Positions 18,354-27,098 of a DNA stretch of 64,000 bases are shown one piece after another; the first letter of the stretch is position 1, and each line of letters begins with the position of its first letter. Source of the DNA: Marinicella sp. (GTDB taxonomy: Bacteria > Pseudomonadota > Gammaproteobacteria > Xanthomonadales > Marinicellaceae); contig JANQRW010000054.1 of the NCBI GenBank assembly GCA_028284365.1, positions 1-64,000 on the forward strand. Reading direction: 5' to 3'. The position numbers and the translations under genes were made by a program. Below the pieces are notes generated by a model that made no database searches, had not been told where the DNA came from, and was given only the letters and a program-made list of their open reading frames with translations.

Positions 18354-19595
18354 ATGGGATTGTTTGATTTAATTTCGATTTTACTTTCACTGGCGGCTTT
18401 GTTTGCCTATTTCAATCATCGTTTTGTGGGTTTGCCTAATGGTATTGGAATCATGCTTATCGGCTTGCTGATGTCATTGGTGTTGATTGGTTTGAATAAA
18501 CTGGGTTGGATTCATACCGATCAAATTGCTGGTGTTTTGGCACAAGTGGACTTTGATGAAACGGTTATGAATGGCATGTTGAGCTTTTTGCTTTTTGCCG
18601 GTGCTTTGCACGTTAATATCAATCGTTTGGCAGCAAAGAAAGACACCATAGCGATTCTTGCCACCATAGGGGTGGTGATGTCATCGATTATTATCAGTGT
18701 TGCCAGTTATTATATTTTTAAACTGTTTGGTATAGATATTCCCTACATATATTGTTTGATCTTTGGTGTTTTGATCTCGCCCACTGATCCGATAGCGGTG
18801 ATGGGTATCCTGAAGAAAGTGGGTGCGCCAAAATCGATAGAAGTTAAAATTACTGGAGAGTCCTTATTCAATGATGGCGTGGTTGTGGTGTTATTCATAG
18901 CCGTTCTTGGGGTGGCGACCGGACAATCCGAAGCGACCTTTTCGAGTGTTGGTTTATTGTTTTTACAAGAAGCTGTTGGCGGTGCTATTTTTGGTGTCGC
19001 ATTGGGATACGGTGGTTACTTGATGTTGAAATCAATTGATAATTACCAGGTCGAAGTGCTTATCACCATAGCCATGGTAACCGGAGGATATGCTTTGGCT
19101 CAGCATTTACACTTGTCAGGGCCAATTGCGATAGTGATTGCAGGTTTAATGACTGGTAACCAAGGCCGCATGTTAGCCATGAGTGATGTCACACGAGACC
19201 GTTTGGATAATTTCTGGGAGCTGGTTGATGAAGTGCTTAATGCGGTGTTGTTTTTATTAATTGGTGTGGAATTGTTATTGATTCATTTCTTACCAAGTTA
19301 TTTATACAGTGCGTTATTGATTATCCCATTGGTTATTGTGTCACGTTTTATCAGCGTGGGTTTGCCTGTCACGTTGTTGAGGTTTAAAAACACTTATTCA
19401 CCTCACGCCATAAAAATCCTGACCTGGGGTGGCCTGCGTGGTGGTATTTCAGTGGCTTTGGTGCTGTCGCTGCCCCCAGGGCCTTATCGTGAACCACTCA
19501 TCGCAGCAACTTATGCAGTGGTGTTGTTCAGTATCTTGGTGCAAGGTTTGACCGTAGGAAAAGTAGCCGCACTGGCAAAAAAAGAACTGACTTGA
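18354..19595 (+). CDS. Na+/H+ antiporter, CPA1/NhaP family
   Basis: A 413-residue protein with about twelve transmembrane segments that should exchange sodium for protons across the inner membrane. The ion-binding region of the family is intact: SPTDPIAVMGILKKVG in one helix, then GESLFNDGVVVVLFIAVLG with the Asn-Asp pair, and WGGLRGGISVALVLSLP with the conserved arginine. It lacks the long cytoplasmic tail seen in some NhaP proteins. Salt and pH homeostasis fits a marine lifestyle. A dispersed repeat and the tRNA gene follow it. Confidence 0.88.
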   Translation: MGLFDLISILLSLAALFAYFNHRFVGLPNGIGIMLIGLLMSLVLIGLNKLGWIHTDQIAGVLAQVDFDETVMNGMLSFLLFAGALHVNINRLAAKKDTIAILATIGVVMSSIIISVASYYIFKLFGIDIPYIYCLIFGVLISPTDPIAVMGILKKVGAPKSIEVKITGESLFNDGVVVVLFIAVLGVATGQSEATFSSVGLLFLQEAVGGAIFGVALGYGGYLMLKSIDNYQVEVLITIAMVTGGYALAQHLHLSGPIAIVIAGLMTGNQGRMLAMSDVTRDRLDNFWELVDEVLNAVLFLLIGVELLLIHFLPSYLYSALLIIPLVIVSRFISVGLPVTLLRFKNTYSPHAIKILTWGGLRGGISVALVLSLPPGPYREPLIAATYAVVLFSILVQGLTVGKVAALAKKELT

Positions 19596-19671
19596 ATAAA
19601 ATATTTAATGAATATCTATGATAATTCAGGTTCATATTGGTGTTGTGAGCCTTTGGGTGTGATTGGTTTCA

Positions 19672-19795
19672 AAAGGAATACTCTTGGGTCTTACTACCTC
19701 GGATGAGCTACGGCATTCAAGCAAGGCTTATTGCCTTTCAGGCAAACCGTCATGCTTTCATTGCTTATGCTGGTCAAGCTGCTCAGCAGCTTTCC
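19672..19795 (+). repeat. dispersed intergenic repeat, copy A
   Basis: The left end AAAGGAATACTCTTGGGTCT and the right end GGTCAAGCTGCTCAGCAGC followed by TTTCC recur at 54854-55004 in the same orientation. The middle (about 19700-19770) matches 62814-62895 in reverse complement over some 75 bases at roughly 80 % identity by eye, including GCTTGAATGCCGT. It encodes no convincing protein and lies between the antiporter gene and tRNA-fMet. The ends appear conserved while the middle is exchanged between copies, as in a modular MITE-like or REP-like element. Confidence 0.7.
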
Positions 19796-19878
19796 CTGGT
19801 AATGAGGAAGAAACATGGCAAGTCATTTTTAACAGTTGCAATATGAAAAATATATAGTAGAATATGCCATCTTGATGA

Positions 19879-19955
<77 letters not shown>

Positions 19956-19991
19956 ATTGATTGAACGCCAATTAAATGATCTTAATTGTCA

Positions 19992-20013
19992 GGCTCCTAG
20001 TGGAGCCTTTTTT
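19992..20013 (+). terminator. rho-independent terminator/attenuator after tRNA-fMet
   Basis: GGCTCC at 19992-19997 and GGAGCC at 20002-20007 flank TAGT and are followed by six T. It separates the tRNA from the rimP operon, with possible read-through. Confidence 0.85.
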
Positions 20014-20182
20014 GTTGCTGAATTTTATTGATTGGTGAGGCGACAAATGTCCTTGCCTAATATTTATATTTCATAGCAGCATGGGTACTATTTTTAATAG
20101 AGGTCCTGGCTTGACTCAGGGTTGTTTTAACTTTGATTCACTTGACATGTGAGCCAAACCAATACCTCTAGTGACTGAGTAA

Positions 20183-20647
20183 ATGAAAGAAAAGCTGTTA
20201 ACACAATTAGTTCAACCTGTGATAGAAGATCTGGGCTTTGGGCTCTGGGGTGTCGAGTATTTGCCACAAAAGAACAATACCATCTTAAGGGTTTATATCG
20301 ACCATGAGAATGGGGTGGGGGTGGATGATTGTGCCCGTTGTAGTCACGAAATCTCAGGTTTGTTGGAAGTTGAAGACCCAATTAAAAGTGCCTATGTGTT
20401 AGAGGTTTCATCACCAGGTATGGATCGGGTTTTATTCAATGCGGAACAATTTGCATTATACATTGGTGAAAACGTACAAGTTAAACTGGCACAACCTGTT
20501 GATGGAGCCAGAAATATCAAAGGCACAATTAAGGCAGTAGATGATGGCCAAATTGTGGTTGCTAATGAAGTCAAAGACTATGGCTTCGAAATGAACAACG
20601 TTATGAAAGCAAGATTGAAACCAAGTTTTGGTGGAGTGAAAAAATGA
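20183..20647 (+). CDS. rimP: ribosome maturation factor RimP
   Basis: The 154-residue cytoplasmic protein assists maturation of the 30S subunit. Family motifs are LWGVEYLPQ near residue 20, then CARCSHEISGLLEVEDPI and LEVSSPGMDRVL, which mark the first domain; the C-terminal SH3-like domain follows (GENVQVKLAQP). It starts the rimP-nusA-infB-rbfA-truB-rpsO-pnp cluster. Its TGA overlaps the nusA ATG. The 170 bases before it, after the tRNA terminator, should hold the operon promoter. Confidence 0.95.
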   Translation: MKEKLLTQLVQPVIEDLGFGLWGVEYLPQKNNTILRVYIDHENGVGVDDCARCSHEISGLLEVEDPIKSAYVLEVSSPGMDRVLFNAEQFALYIGENVQVKLAQPVDGARNIKGTIKAVDDGQIVVANEVKDYGFEMNNVMKARLKPSFGGVKK

Positions 20648-22125
20648 GTAGAGAAATTCTTTATGTTGCTGAGGCTTTATCAAATGAAAAAGGTGTCAGC
20701 CGAGATGTGATTTTTGAGGCCATTGAGTTGGCACTGGCATCTGCCACTCGTAAAAAACACATGAAGGACATTGATGTTCGTGTTGATATAGATCGCACCA
20801 CAGGTACTTATGACAGTTATCGTCGCTGGACGGTGGTTGAAGATGAAGAATTCGAATCAGAAGAACGTGAGCTGACTCTGGAGCAAGCGCAGAAAGAAGA
20901 TCCAGAGCTTGAAATTGGTGATGTGATCGAAGAAGAAATGGAATCTGTTGAGTTTGGCCGAATTGCGGCACAAACAGCCAAACAAGTGATCCTGCAAAAA
21001 GTTCGTGAGGCCGAACGTGAGCAAGTGGTTGAAATGTTTGAAGACCGCATCGGTGAAGTACTTTCAGGCATTGTTAAGCGAGTAGAACGTGGACATGTTT
21101 TTATTGATGTAGGCAGCGGCATTGAAGCGATTGTGCCACGTGAGCATGGCATTCCGAGAGAAAAAGTGAAGCGTGGTGATCGCTTGAAAGGTTTGTTGAT
21201 TGAAGTGAACCGATTGAATCGTGGTCCGATTTTGACTTTATCCAGAAAAAGCCCCGAGTTCATGATTGAGCTGTTCAAAGTTGAAGTGCCTGAAATTTCA
21301 CAAGGGTTTCTTGAGATCAAAGGGGCGGCACGTGACCCAGGTCACCGTGCTAAGATTGCTGTGTTTTCTCATGACAGAAAACTTGATCCAATCGGTGCCT
21401 GTGTTGGTATGCGTGGTTCACGGGTGATGTCAGTGGCCAATGAGTTGGGTGGGGAACGTATTGATATCATTTTGTGGGATGAAAATACTGCACAATTCAT
21501 GATCAATGCCATGTCACCTGCTGAAATTGAATCAATTGTGGTTGATGAAGAGAAAAACACCATTGATGTGGCTGTGAACGAAGCACAACTGTCACAAGCC
21601 ATCGGGCGTGGTGGACAAAACGTGCGTTTGGCCAGTGAATTAACAGGTTGGGAGATCAATGTGTTAACCACAGCTCAGGCTGAAGAAAAGAACGAAGCAG
21701 AAGCCATGGAGTTTGTTAAGGAATATGAGGAAAAACTTGATGTGGATGAAGATATGGCAATCATGCTGGTCCAGGAAGGTTTCTCCTCCATTGAAGAAAT
21801 TGCTTATGTGGATGAGTCAGAACTGTTAAATATTGAAGGTTTTGATGAAGATTTGGTTGAAGAGTTACGTGGCCGAGCACGAGATGCTTTACTCACGCAA
21901 ATGATTGCAAAAGAAGAAAAATTAGAAAATAGAAAACCTGCAGATGACATGTTAGGTTTAGAACTGATGAATGATAAATTGGCCTATATCCTGGCGGATA
22001 AAGGCATCAGAACCAGAGATGATTTGGCCGATCTGGCCACTGATGAATTGTTAGAGTTGGTTGACATGGAAGAGTCCGAGGCTTCAGATTTAATCATGGA
22101 AGCCAGAAAACATTGGTTCGAGTAA
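20644..22125 (+). CDS. nusA: transcription termination/antitermination factor NusA
   Basis: The 493-residue RNA-polymerase-binding protein modulates pausing, termination and antitermination. Domains in order are the N-terminal polymerase-binding domain (1-135), S1 (about 137-200, with GIVKRVERGHVFIDVG), KH1 (GACVGMRGSRVMSV), KH2 (AIGRGGQNVRLASELTGWEI), and two helix-hairpin acidic repeats at the C-terminus, the gammaproteobacterial form. Length is as in E. coli. It overlaps rimP by four bases and precedes infB by 19 bases, with an AGGAGG site. Confidence 0.96.
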   Translation: MSREILYVAEALSNEKGVSRDVIFEAIELALASATRKKHMKDIDVRVDIDRTTGTYDSYRRWTVVEDEEFESEERELTLEQAQKEDPELEIGDVIEEEMESVEFGRIAAQTAKQVILQKVREAEREQVVEMFEDRIGEVLSGIVKRVERGHVFIDVGSGIEAIVPREHGIPREKVKRGDRLKGLLIEVNRLNRGPILTLSRKSPEFMIELFKVEVPEISQGFLEIKGAARDPGHRAKIAVFSHDRKLDPIGACVGMRGSRVMSVANELGGERIDIILWDENTAQFMINAMSPAEIESIVVDEEKNTIDVAVNEAQLSQAIGRGGQNVRLASELTGWEINVLTTAQAEEKNEAEAMEFVKEYEEKLDVDEDMAIMLVQEGFSSIEEIAYVDESELLNIEGFDEDLVEELRGRARDALLTQMIAKEEKLENRKPADDMLGLELMNDKLAYILADKGIRTRDDLADLATDELLELVDMEESEASDLIMEARKHWFE

Positions 22126-22144
22126 TAAATAACAGGAGGCAAAT

Positions 22145-24817
22145 ATGTCTGATGTAACAGTAAAACAATTAGCCGGTGTGCTTGGTATTTCTGCAGATAA
22201 GCTGATGGAACAATTAGCCAGTGCCGGTATACCAGCTAAGTCAGAAGATGACACCATCAGCAATGAGTCAAAAGTCAAGCTGTTGGAGTTCTTGCGTGGT
22301 TCACACGGCAAGGAAAAGAAGAGTTTGTCTCCACGTAAAAAAGTTGTTTTGAAAAGAAAATCAAAAGAAGTTTTGCGTGTGGCAAGTGGTGGCGCTGGAG
22401 TGGCTAAAACCAAAAGCATAAACATCGAAGTTAAAAAGAAAAAGAGCAACACAGGACCCAGTCAATCTGAAATGGAGGAGATTGAAAAAGAGCGTCGTGC
22501 AGCTCAAGAAGCTTTGGCGGCTCGAAAGGAACAGTTAGAAGCAGAAGACAAAGCCAAACAAGTGGCTGAAGAAGCTCGCATTGCGGCTGAAAAAGCTGAG
22601 CAGGAACGCATCGAAGCTGAGGCCAAAGCTCAGGCTGAGAAAGAACGTTTGGAATTGGAAAAAGAACAAGAAGAAATGCGCAAGGATGAAGAAGCGCAGA
22701 GTAAGTTTGAAGCTGAAATAGCCCAAACCAATAAACAGGAAGAAACCGAAGCCGAAGCAGTGGTTGAAGAAGTAGACGAAGAGGCCGAGAAGAAAAAACG
22801 TCATGATGAGCTGGTGAACCAACAGGTCCAGAAAGCCATCACAGACCGTGCCAACCGCAAGCGAAAAGAACAAGCTGAAAAGTCAGTTAGTGGTAGTAAA
22901 GGCAAACAAGACAACCACAGCAACACACGTTATGGCAGGAAACAATTACATGTTCAAGGTGGTAAGTCATACGGTCGTCAAGAGCGAAAAGCAGTGCGCC
23001 CGGTGTCTAACGCCAGCAGCGAGCATGGTTTCCAGAAGCCAGCGGCACCGGTTGTTAAAACTGTTGCTATTCCAGAAAATATCACGGTTTCAGATTTGGC
23101 TAAAGAACTTTCAATCAAGGCCTCAGACATCATTAAAGTTTTAATGAAAATGGGCATGATGGTGACCATTAACCAACCTTTGGATCAAGACACCGCAATA
23201 TTAGTGGTGGAAGAATTGGGCCACATTGCTGAAGAAGCCGTGGTTCAAAGTAAAGCAGAGATTCTGAAAGAAGAGTCAATCAAAGAAATTGATGAAGAAA
23301 ACGCCGAAGTCAGACCGCCTGTGGTTACTGTTATGGGCCATGTTGACCATGGTAAGACTTCACTTTTGGATTACATCAGAAACACCAAAGTAACTGATAA
23401 GGAAGCTGGAGGAATCACGCAGCACATTGGTGCCTATCATGTGACCACCGATAAAGGCGTTATTTCATTCATTGATACGCCAGGCCATGCCGCATTTACA
23501 GCAATGCGAGCACGTGGAGCACAAGTAACAGATATTGTTATTTTGGTTGTTGCTGCCAATGATGGTGTGATGCCACAAACTGAAGAAGGCATTCAACATG
23601 CCAAAGCGGCTGGTGTACCTGTTATTGTTGCTGTTAATAAAATTGACTTACCAGAAGCAAATGTAGATAAAGTGAAACAAGATTTAGCTGCACACGAAGT
23701 CGTTCCAGAAGATTGGGGCGGTGATGTACAGTTTATTGAAGTATCCGCACATACAGGCCAGGGAATTGATGAATTGTTAGACGCCATTTCATTGCAGGCT
23801 GAAGTGATGGAGCTGAAAGCAGTTGCTGATTCAACGGCGTCTGGTATTGTGGTTGAATCATCCTTAGATAAAGGCCGTGGCCCCGTTGCTACGGTGTTGG
23901 TTAAAAATGGTACTTTGAAGAAAGGCGATATGATTCTTTGTGGTGAGCAATTTGGCCGCATCAGAAGCTTGATTGATGAAAACGGCAAAGAAATCAAAGC
24001 AGCTGGCCCATCTATTCCAGCAGTGGTGTTGGGGTTATCGGGTGTGCCGATTGCTGGTGATGAGTTTTTGGTTGTCAAAAACAAGAAGCATGCCAGAGAA
24101 GCTGCGCAAGAACATCGTGAACAAGAGCGTGAAACACGCTTGAAGCGCCAACAAGCAGCTAAATTAGAAAACCTCATGTCACAAATGGGCAAGGAAGAAA
24201 AACTTAATGTTAATTTATTGGTTAAAGCCGATGTTCAAGGTTCAGTAGAAGCGTTGCGTGAATCTTTGGAAAGTATTTCTAACGATGATGTCGATGTTAA
24301 AGTGATTTCATCAGGTGTTGGTGGTATCACCAATGCCGATGCACAATTAGCAGCAGCATCCAGTGCCATCATCATTGGTTTCAACGTTCGTGCTGATAAA
24401 GCCGCCCGTGAATTTATCAAGGAAAGTGATCTGGATTTGCACTATTTCAGTATCATTTATGAGGCAATAGATCAGGTTAAACAATCGGTCACCGGTATCT
24501 TAGGTACTGAAATCAAAGAAGAAATCATCGGTGTTGCGGATGTGCGTGATGTGTTCAGGTCATCTAAGTTTGGTACCATCGCTGGGTGTTTGGTTGCTGA
24601 AGGTGTGGTTCGTCGTGATAACCCGATTCGTGTGTTGCGTGATAATGTGGTGATTTTTGAGGGCGAACTCGAGTCATTGCGTCGTCATAAAGACGATGTC
24701 AAGGAAGTCAAGTCTGGTACTGAATGTGGTATTGGTGTGAAACAGTACAAGGATGTTCAGCCTGGTGATCAGATTGAATGTTATGAGCGCACTGAAGTCC
24801 AAAGAACTTTGGATTGA
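22145..24817 (+). CDS. infB: translation initiation factor IF-2
   Basis: The 890-residue GTPase places fMet-tRNA on the 30S subunit. It has an N-terminal IF2 domain ([19 protein letters not shown]), a long charged coiled-coil linker (about residues 100-290), a second IF2_N domain ([19 protein letters not shown]), then the G domain with [14 protein letters not shown] and NKIDLP, followed by domains II-IV ending in the fMet-binding barrel. An AGGAGG site precedes the ATG. Encoding it near the initiator tRNA it delivers is a conserved arrangement. Confidence 0.96.
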   Translation: MSDVTVKQLAGVLGISADKLMEQLASAGIPAKSEDDTISNESKVKLLEFLRGSHGKEKKSLSPRKKVVLKRKSKEVLRVASGGAGVAKTKSINIEVKKKKSNTGPSQSEMEEIEKERRAAQEALAARKEQLEAEDKAKQVAEEARIAAEKAEQERIEAEAKAQAEKERLELEKEQEEMRKDEEAQSKFEAEIAQTNKQEETEAEAVVEEVDEEAEKKKRHDELVNQQVQKAITDRANRKRKEQAEKSVSGSKGKQDNHSNTRYGRKQLHVQGGKSYGRQERKAVRPVSNASSEHGFQKPAAPVVKTVAIPENITVSDLAKELSIKASDIIKVLMKMGMMVTINQPLDQDTAILVVEELGHIAEEAVVQSKAEILKEESIKEIDEENAEVRPPVVTVMGHVDHGKTSLLDYIRNTKVTDKEAGGITQHIGAYHVTTDKGVISFIDTPGHAAFTAMRARGAQVTDIVILVVAANDGVMPQTEEGIQHAKAAGVPVIVAVNKIDLPEANVDKVKQDLAAHEVVPEDWGGDVQFIEVSAHTGQGIDELLDAISLQAEVMELKAVADSTASGIVVESSLDKGRGPVATVLVKNGTLKKGDMILCGEQFGRIRSLIDENGKEIKAAGPSIPAVVLGLSGVPIAGDEFLVVKNKKHAREAAQEHREQERETRLKRQQAAKLENLMSQMGKEEKLNVNLLVKADVQGSVEALRESLESISNDDVDVKVISSGVGGITNADAQLAAASSAIIIGFNVRADKAAREFIKESDLDLHYFSIIYEAIDQVKQSVTGILGTEIKEEIIGVADVRDVFRSSKFGTIAGCLVAEGVVRRDNPIRVLRDNVVIFEGELESLRRHKDDVKEVKSGTECGIGVKQYKDVQPGDQIECYERTEVQRTLD

Positions 24818-24841
24818 TCGAAACAGTATTCAGGATAAACC

Positions 24842-25219
24842 ATGGGACACAGAGATTTTAAAAGAAGTGATCGGGTGGCAGCGCATTTACGCCGCACTCT
24901 GGCCACTGCCATTCATCAAAACTTACCAGATGAAGACACTTCTTTTATCACCATTTCAGATGTTGAAGTGACTCGTGATCTATCCGTTGCGACTGTGTAT
25001 ATCAACACACTTGACCCATCACAAGAAAAACTGGCCATCCAAACATTGAGTCTTAATGCCAAGCAATTACGCAAAGTTATGGCACAACAGCTCAATACCC
25101 GTAAAGTACCTGAATTGCGTTTCAAGTATGATGCATCATTGGAATACGGGCGTAAATTAGAACATTTGATCCAAAAAGCCCGCGCCACTGATCCAAACCT
25201 GACGGAAGAAGACAGCTAA
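24842..25219 (+). CDS. rbfA: ribosome-binding factor A
   Basis: The 125-residue KH-fold protein matures the 5' end of 16S rRNA in the 30S subunit. Typical sequence includes RSDRVAAHLRRTLATAIHQ at the start and ISDVEVTRDLSVATVYIN in the middle. It follows infB by 24 bases and precedes truB by 11, in the standard order. Length and fold positions look normal. Confidence 0.93.
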   Translation: MGHRDFKRSDRVAAHLRRTLATAIHQNLPDEDTSFITISDVEVTRDLSVATVYINTLDPSQEKLAIQTLSLNAKQLRKVMAQQLNTRKVPELRFKYDASLEYGRKLEHLIQKARATDPNLTEEDS

Positions 25220-25230
25220 AGGTTATTTTA

Positions 25231-26160
25231 ATGGCGAATCACACGTCAGCCAAACGCAAATACCCAGATGTGCACGGTATTATTTTATTGAATAAGCCCA
25301 AAGGCATCACTTCAAACCTGGCATTACAAAAACTCAGACATTTAATCAAAGCCAAAAAAGCCGGACACACTGGTAATTTAGATCCCATGGCTACTGGCTT
25401 ATTACCTTGTTGTTTTGGTGACGCAACCAAAGTAGCAAACTTATTGATTAATTCAGATAAAACCTATCAGGCCAGATGTGTTTTAGGTACCCAAACCGAC
25501 ACTGGTGATGCCACTGGTGAAGTGATTAAAACAGCGAAAAAAACGCAAGCCACTGAAGCTGAAATCAAACAAGCATGTTTGAAATTAACCGGAGAAATCG
25601 GACAAATTCCACCGATGTATTCAGCTTTACACTACAAAGGTCAAAGGCTCTATGATCTGGCACGGCAAGGTAAAATTGTAGAACGTGCACCCAGAAAAGT
25701 CACCATCCATGCATTCAAGTTAGTTAAAAACACAGTAGACTGTATTGATTTTGAAATCAAGGTTTCAAAAGGCACCTACATCAGAACTTTGCTGGAAGAT
25801 TTTGCTGAAGCGTTAGGTACGGTGGCGCACATGTCTGCCTTGCACCGCACCCAAACCGGCATATTCAGCAGTGATGACATGCTGAATTTGGAACAAATTT
25901 CGGAATTAAATGACTTCAAAGAAGTGCTGATGCCGATGCAAGATGCGTTGGTCGAATACCCAAAACTGGATTTAACTCAACAACAAACTCAAGACCTGAT
26001 TCACGGTAAAAGGGTTGAAATTAACCACGATTCAGAAACATATACCTTATATGACCATCAGGGGTATTTTATGGGTTTAGGAATCATTGAAAACAATTGC
26101 TTGCGGGTCAAGAACCTTTTTATGAAGTCATACCAACGCAGTTTAGAATTGAATAAATAG
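25231..26160 (+). CDS. truB: tRNA pseudouridine-55 synthase TruB
   Basis: The 309-residue enzyme makes pseudouridine 55 in the T loop of tRNAs. The catalytic aspartate lies in GHTGNLDPMATGLLP, with LLNKPKGITSN upstream and KGTYIRTLLEDFAEALG downstream. A C-terminal PUA-like region (residues about 250-309) completes it. It belongs to the rimP-pnp cluster. After it the cluster is interrupted by an unusual 512-base spacer before rpsO. Confidence 0.94.
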   Translation: MANHTSAKRKYPDVHGIILLNKPKGITSNLALQKLRHLIKAKKAGHTGNLDPMATGLLPCCFGDATKVANLLINSDKTYQARCVLGTQTDTGDATGEVIKTAKKTQATEAEIKQACLKLTGEIGQIPPMYSALHYKGQRLYDLARQGKIVERAPRKVTIHAFKLVKNTVDCIDFEIKVSKGTYIRTLLEDFAEALGTVAHMSALHRTQTGIFSSDDMLNLEQISELNDFKEVLMPMQDALVEYPKLDLTQQQTQDLIHGKRVEINHDSETYTLYDHQGYFMGLGIIENNCLRVKNLFMKSYQRSLELNK

Positions 26161-26249
26161 AGTCTAGATTCAAAAATTCTTCGATTTTATATGTATCAGG
26201 ACACTCTGCGAAGATTTCGATTGAGCCAGGTGATTTTTTTTGCCGTTCG

Positions 26250-26462
26250 CTACTGCAGTGTTAAAATACCCTGTGCCTCATAAAGATTGCGACCATCACT
26301 TAAATCATTTATGTTGGTGCGCGTATCCTGGTAGCCAATTTGTGTTAAATTATTAACTTGAGTCGTTGCACGGATACGAATACCAAATTGATTGCCATAC
26401 AATTTGTTGTGATTGATTTGGTTAGAACTGACCTCGCCACATGGCCAGCCAATTTCACCTCC
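26250..26462 (-). pseudogene. remnant of a beta-helix-like protein (C-terminal fragment)
   Basis: Between truB and rpsO the minus strand reads open for about 70 codons, from just after a stop at 26463-26465 to a TAG at 26250-26252. The translation is asparagine-rich with a right-handed beta-helix look: NQINHNKLYGNQFGIRIRA, then IGYQDTRTNINDLSDG and ending GILTLQ. There is no start codon or ribosome site, so I take it as the decayed 3' end of a gene brought in by insertion. The family assignment is by general character only. Confidence 0.35.
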
Positions 26463-26496
26463 TTAAAATATCCCACGGGAGTTAGATTGAAAGTAT

Positions 26497-26529
26497 TTGT
26501 TGATTTGAACTGTGGGTTCAAATCAACAA
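26497..26529. repeat. perfect 14-bp inverted repeat upstream of rpsO
   Basis: TTGTTGATTTGAAC at 26497-26510 and GTTCAAATCAACAA at 26516-26529 are exact reverse complements around a five-base loop. No T-run follows on either strand, so it is not a simple terminator. It lies about 145 bases before the rpsO start and close to the beta-helix remnant, and may mark an insertion boundary. Confidence 0.65.
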
Positions 26530-26630
26530 GCAAAAAGCCTAAAAAACGTTGTTATTACTGGTTAATACCATTAGAATACGCCCCACATCTGAACTGTGCG
26601 ACAGTCTGACGGCAGTTTGGTTTTATTAAC

Positions 26631-26655
26631 GGGTCAATTAACATAAATCTGACCC
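26631..26655. repeat. inverted GGGTCA/TGACCC motif directly upstream of rpsO
   Basis: GGGTCA at 26631-26636 and TGACCC at 26650-26655 flank an AT-rich core, ending 17 bases before the rpsO ATG. On the minus strand it reads GGGGTCAGATTTATGTTAAT. As I recall, sequences of this type occur as dispersed REP-like units linked to tyrosine transposases in gammaproteobacteria. It could serve as, or mimic, a hairpin in the rpsO leader. Confidence 0.45.
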
Positions 26656-26672
26656 CTTCGACGAGAGTAATT

Positions 26673-26939
26673 ATGATTACAGTTGAACAAAGACGAGAAA
26701 TTATCAAAGACTATAAAACTGGTGATAACGACACCGGTTCACCTGAAGTGCAAGTGGCTTTATTGACCGCTCGTATCAACAACTTGACAGAGCACTTCAA
26801 AACGCATAAGAAAGATAAACATTCAAGACGTGGTTTGATTAAGTTGATTAACCAGCGTCGTAAATTATTGGCTTACACCAAACGTAAAGACACTGAAAGA
26901 TATCAAAATCTGATTAAGCGTCTTGGCCTACGCCGATAA
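26673..26939 (+). CDS. rpsO: 30S ribosomal protein S15
   Basis: The 88-residue protein binds 16S rRNA in the central domain. Sequence features are typical: [20 protein letters not shown], then [11 protein letters not shown] and [21 protein letters not shown] stretch before the ATG supplies a weak ribosome site. In E. coli the rpsO leader folds into a pseudoknot bound by S15 itself; whether that applies here, with the unusual upstream spacer, is unclear. A strong terminator follows. Confidence 0.96.
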   Translation: MITVEQRREIIKDYKTGDNDTGSPEVQVALLTARINNLTEHFKTHKKDKHSRRGLIKLINQRRKLLAYTKRKDTERYQNLIKRLGLRR

Positions 26940-26952
26940 GCCAGTTGAAAAA

Positions 26953-26978
26953 ACCCGCATCAATGCGGGTTTTTTTTT
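26953..26978 (+). terminator. rho-independent terminator after rpsO
   Basis: ACCCGCAT at 26953-26960 and ATGCGGGT at 26963-26970 form a perfect eight-pair stem followed by eight T. It separates rpsO from pnp, as in E. coli, where part of the transcripts read through. Confidence 0.9.
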
Positions 26979-27098
26979 AATTGTTATCTGACATCTGTTT
27001 CATAAATCGTTCAGTTGCAGAGCAATCAGGATGCGCCCAAGGGGGGGTGTCTGTAGGAAAGTAAGAAAATAACAGGCCAAATGGCCAGGAAAATATAA

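Noticed and set aside
19663..19857. 64-codon frame upstream of tRNA-fMet
   Set aside because: It coincides with repeat copy A, has no ribosome site and shows no protein-like composition.
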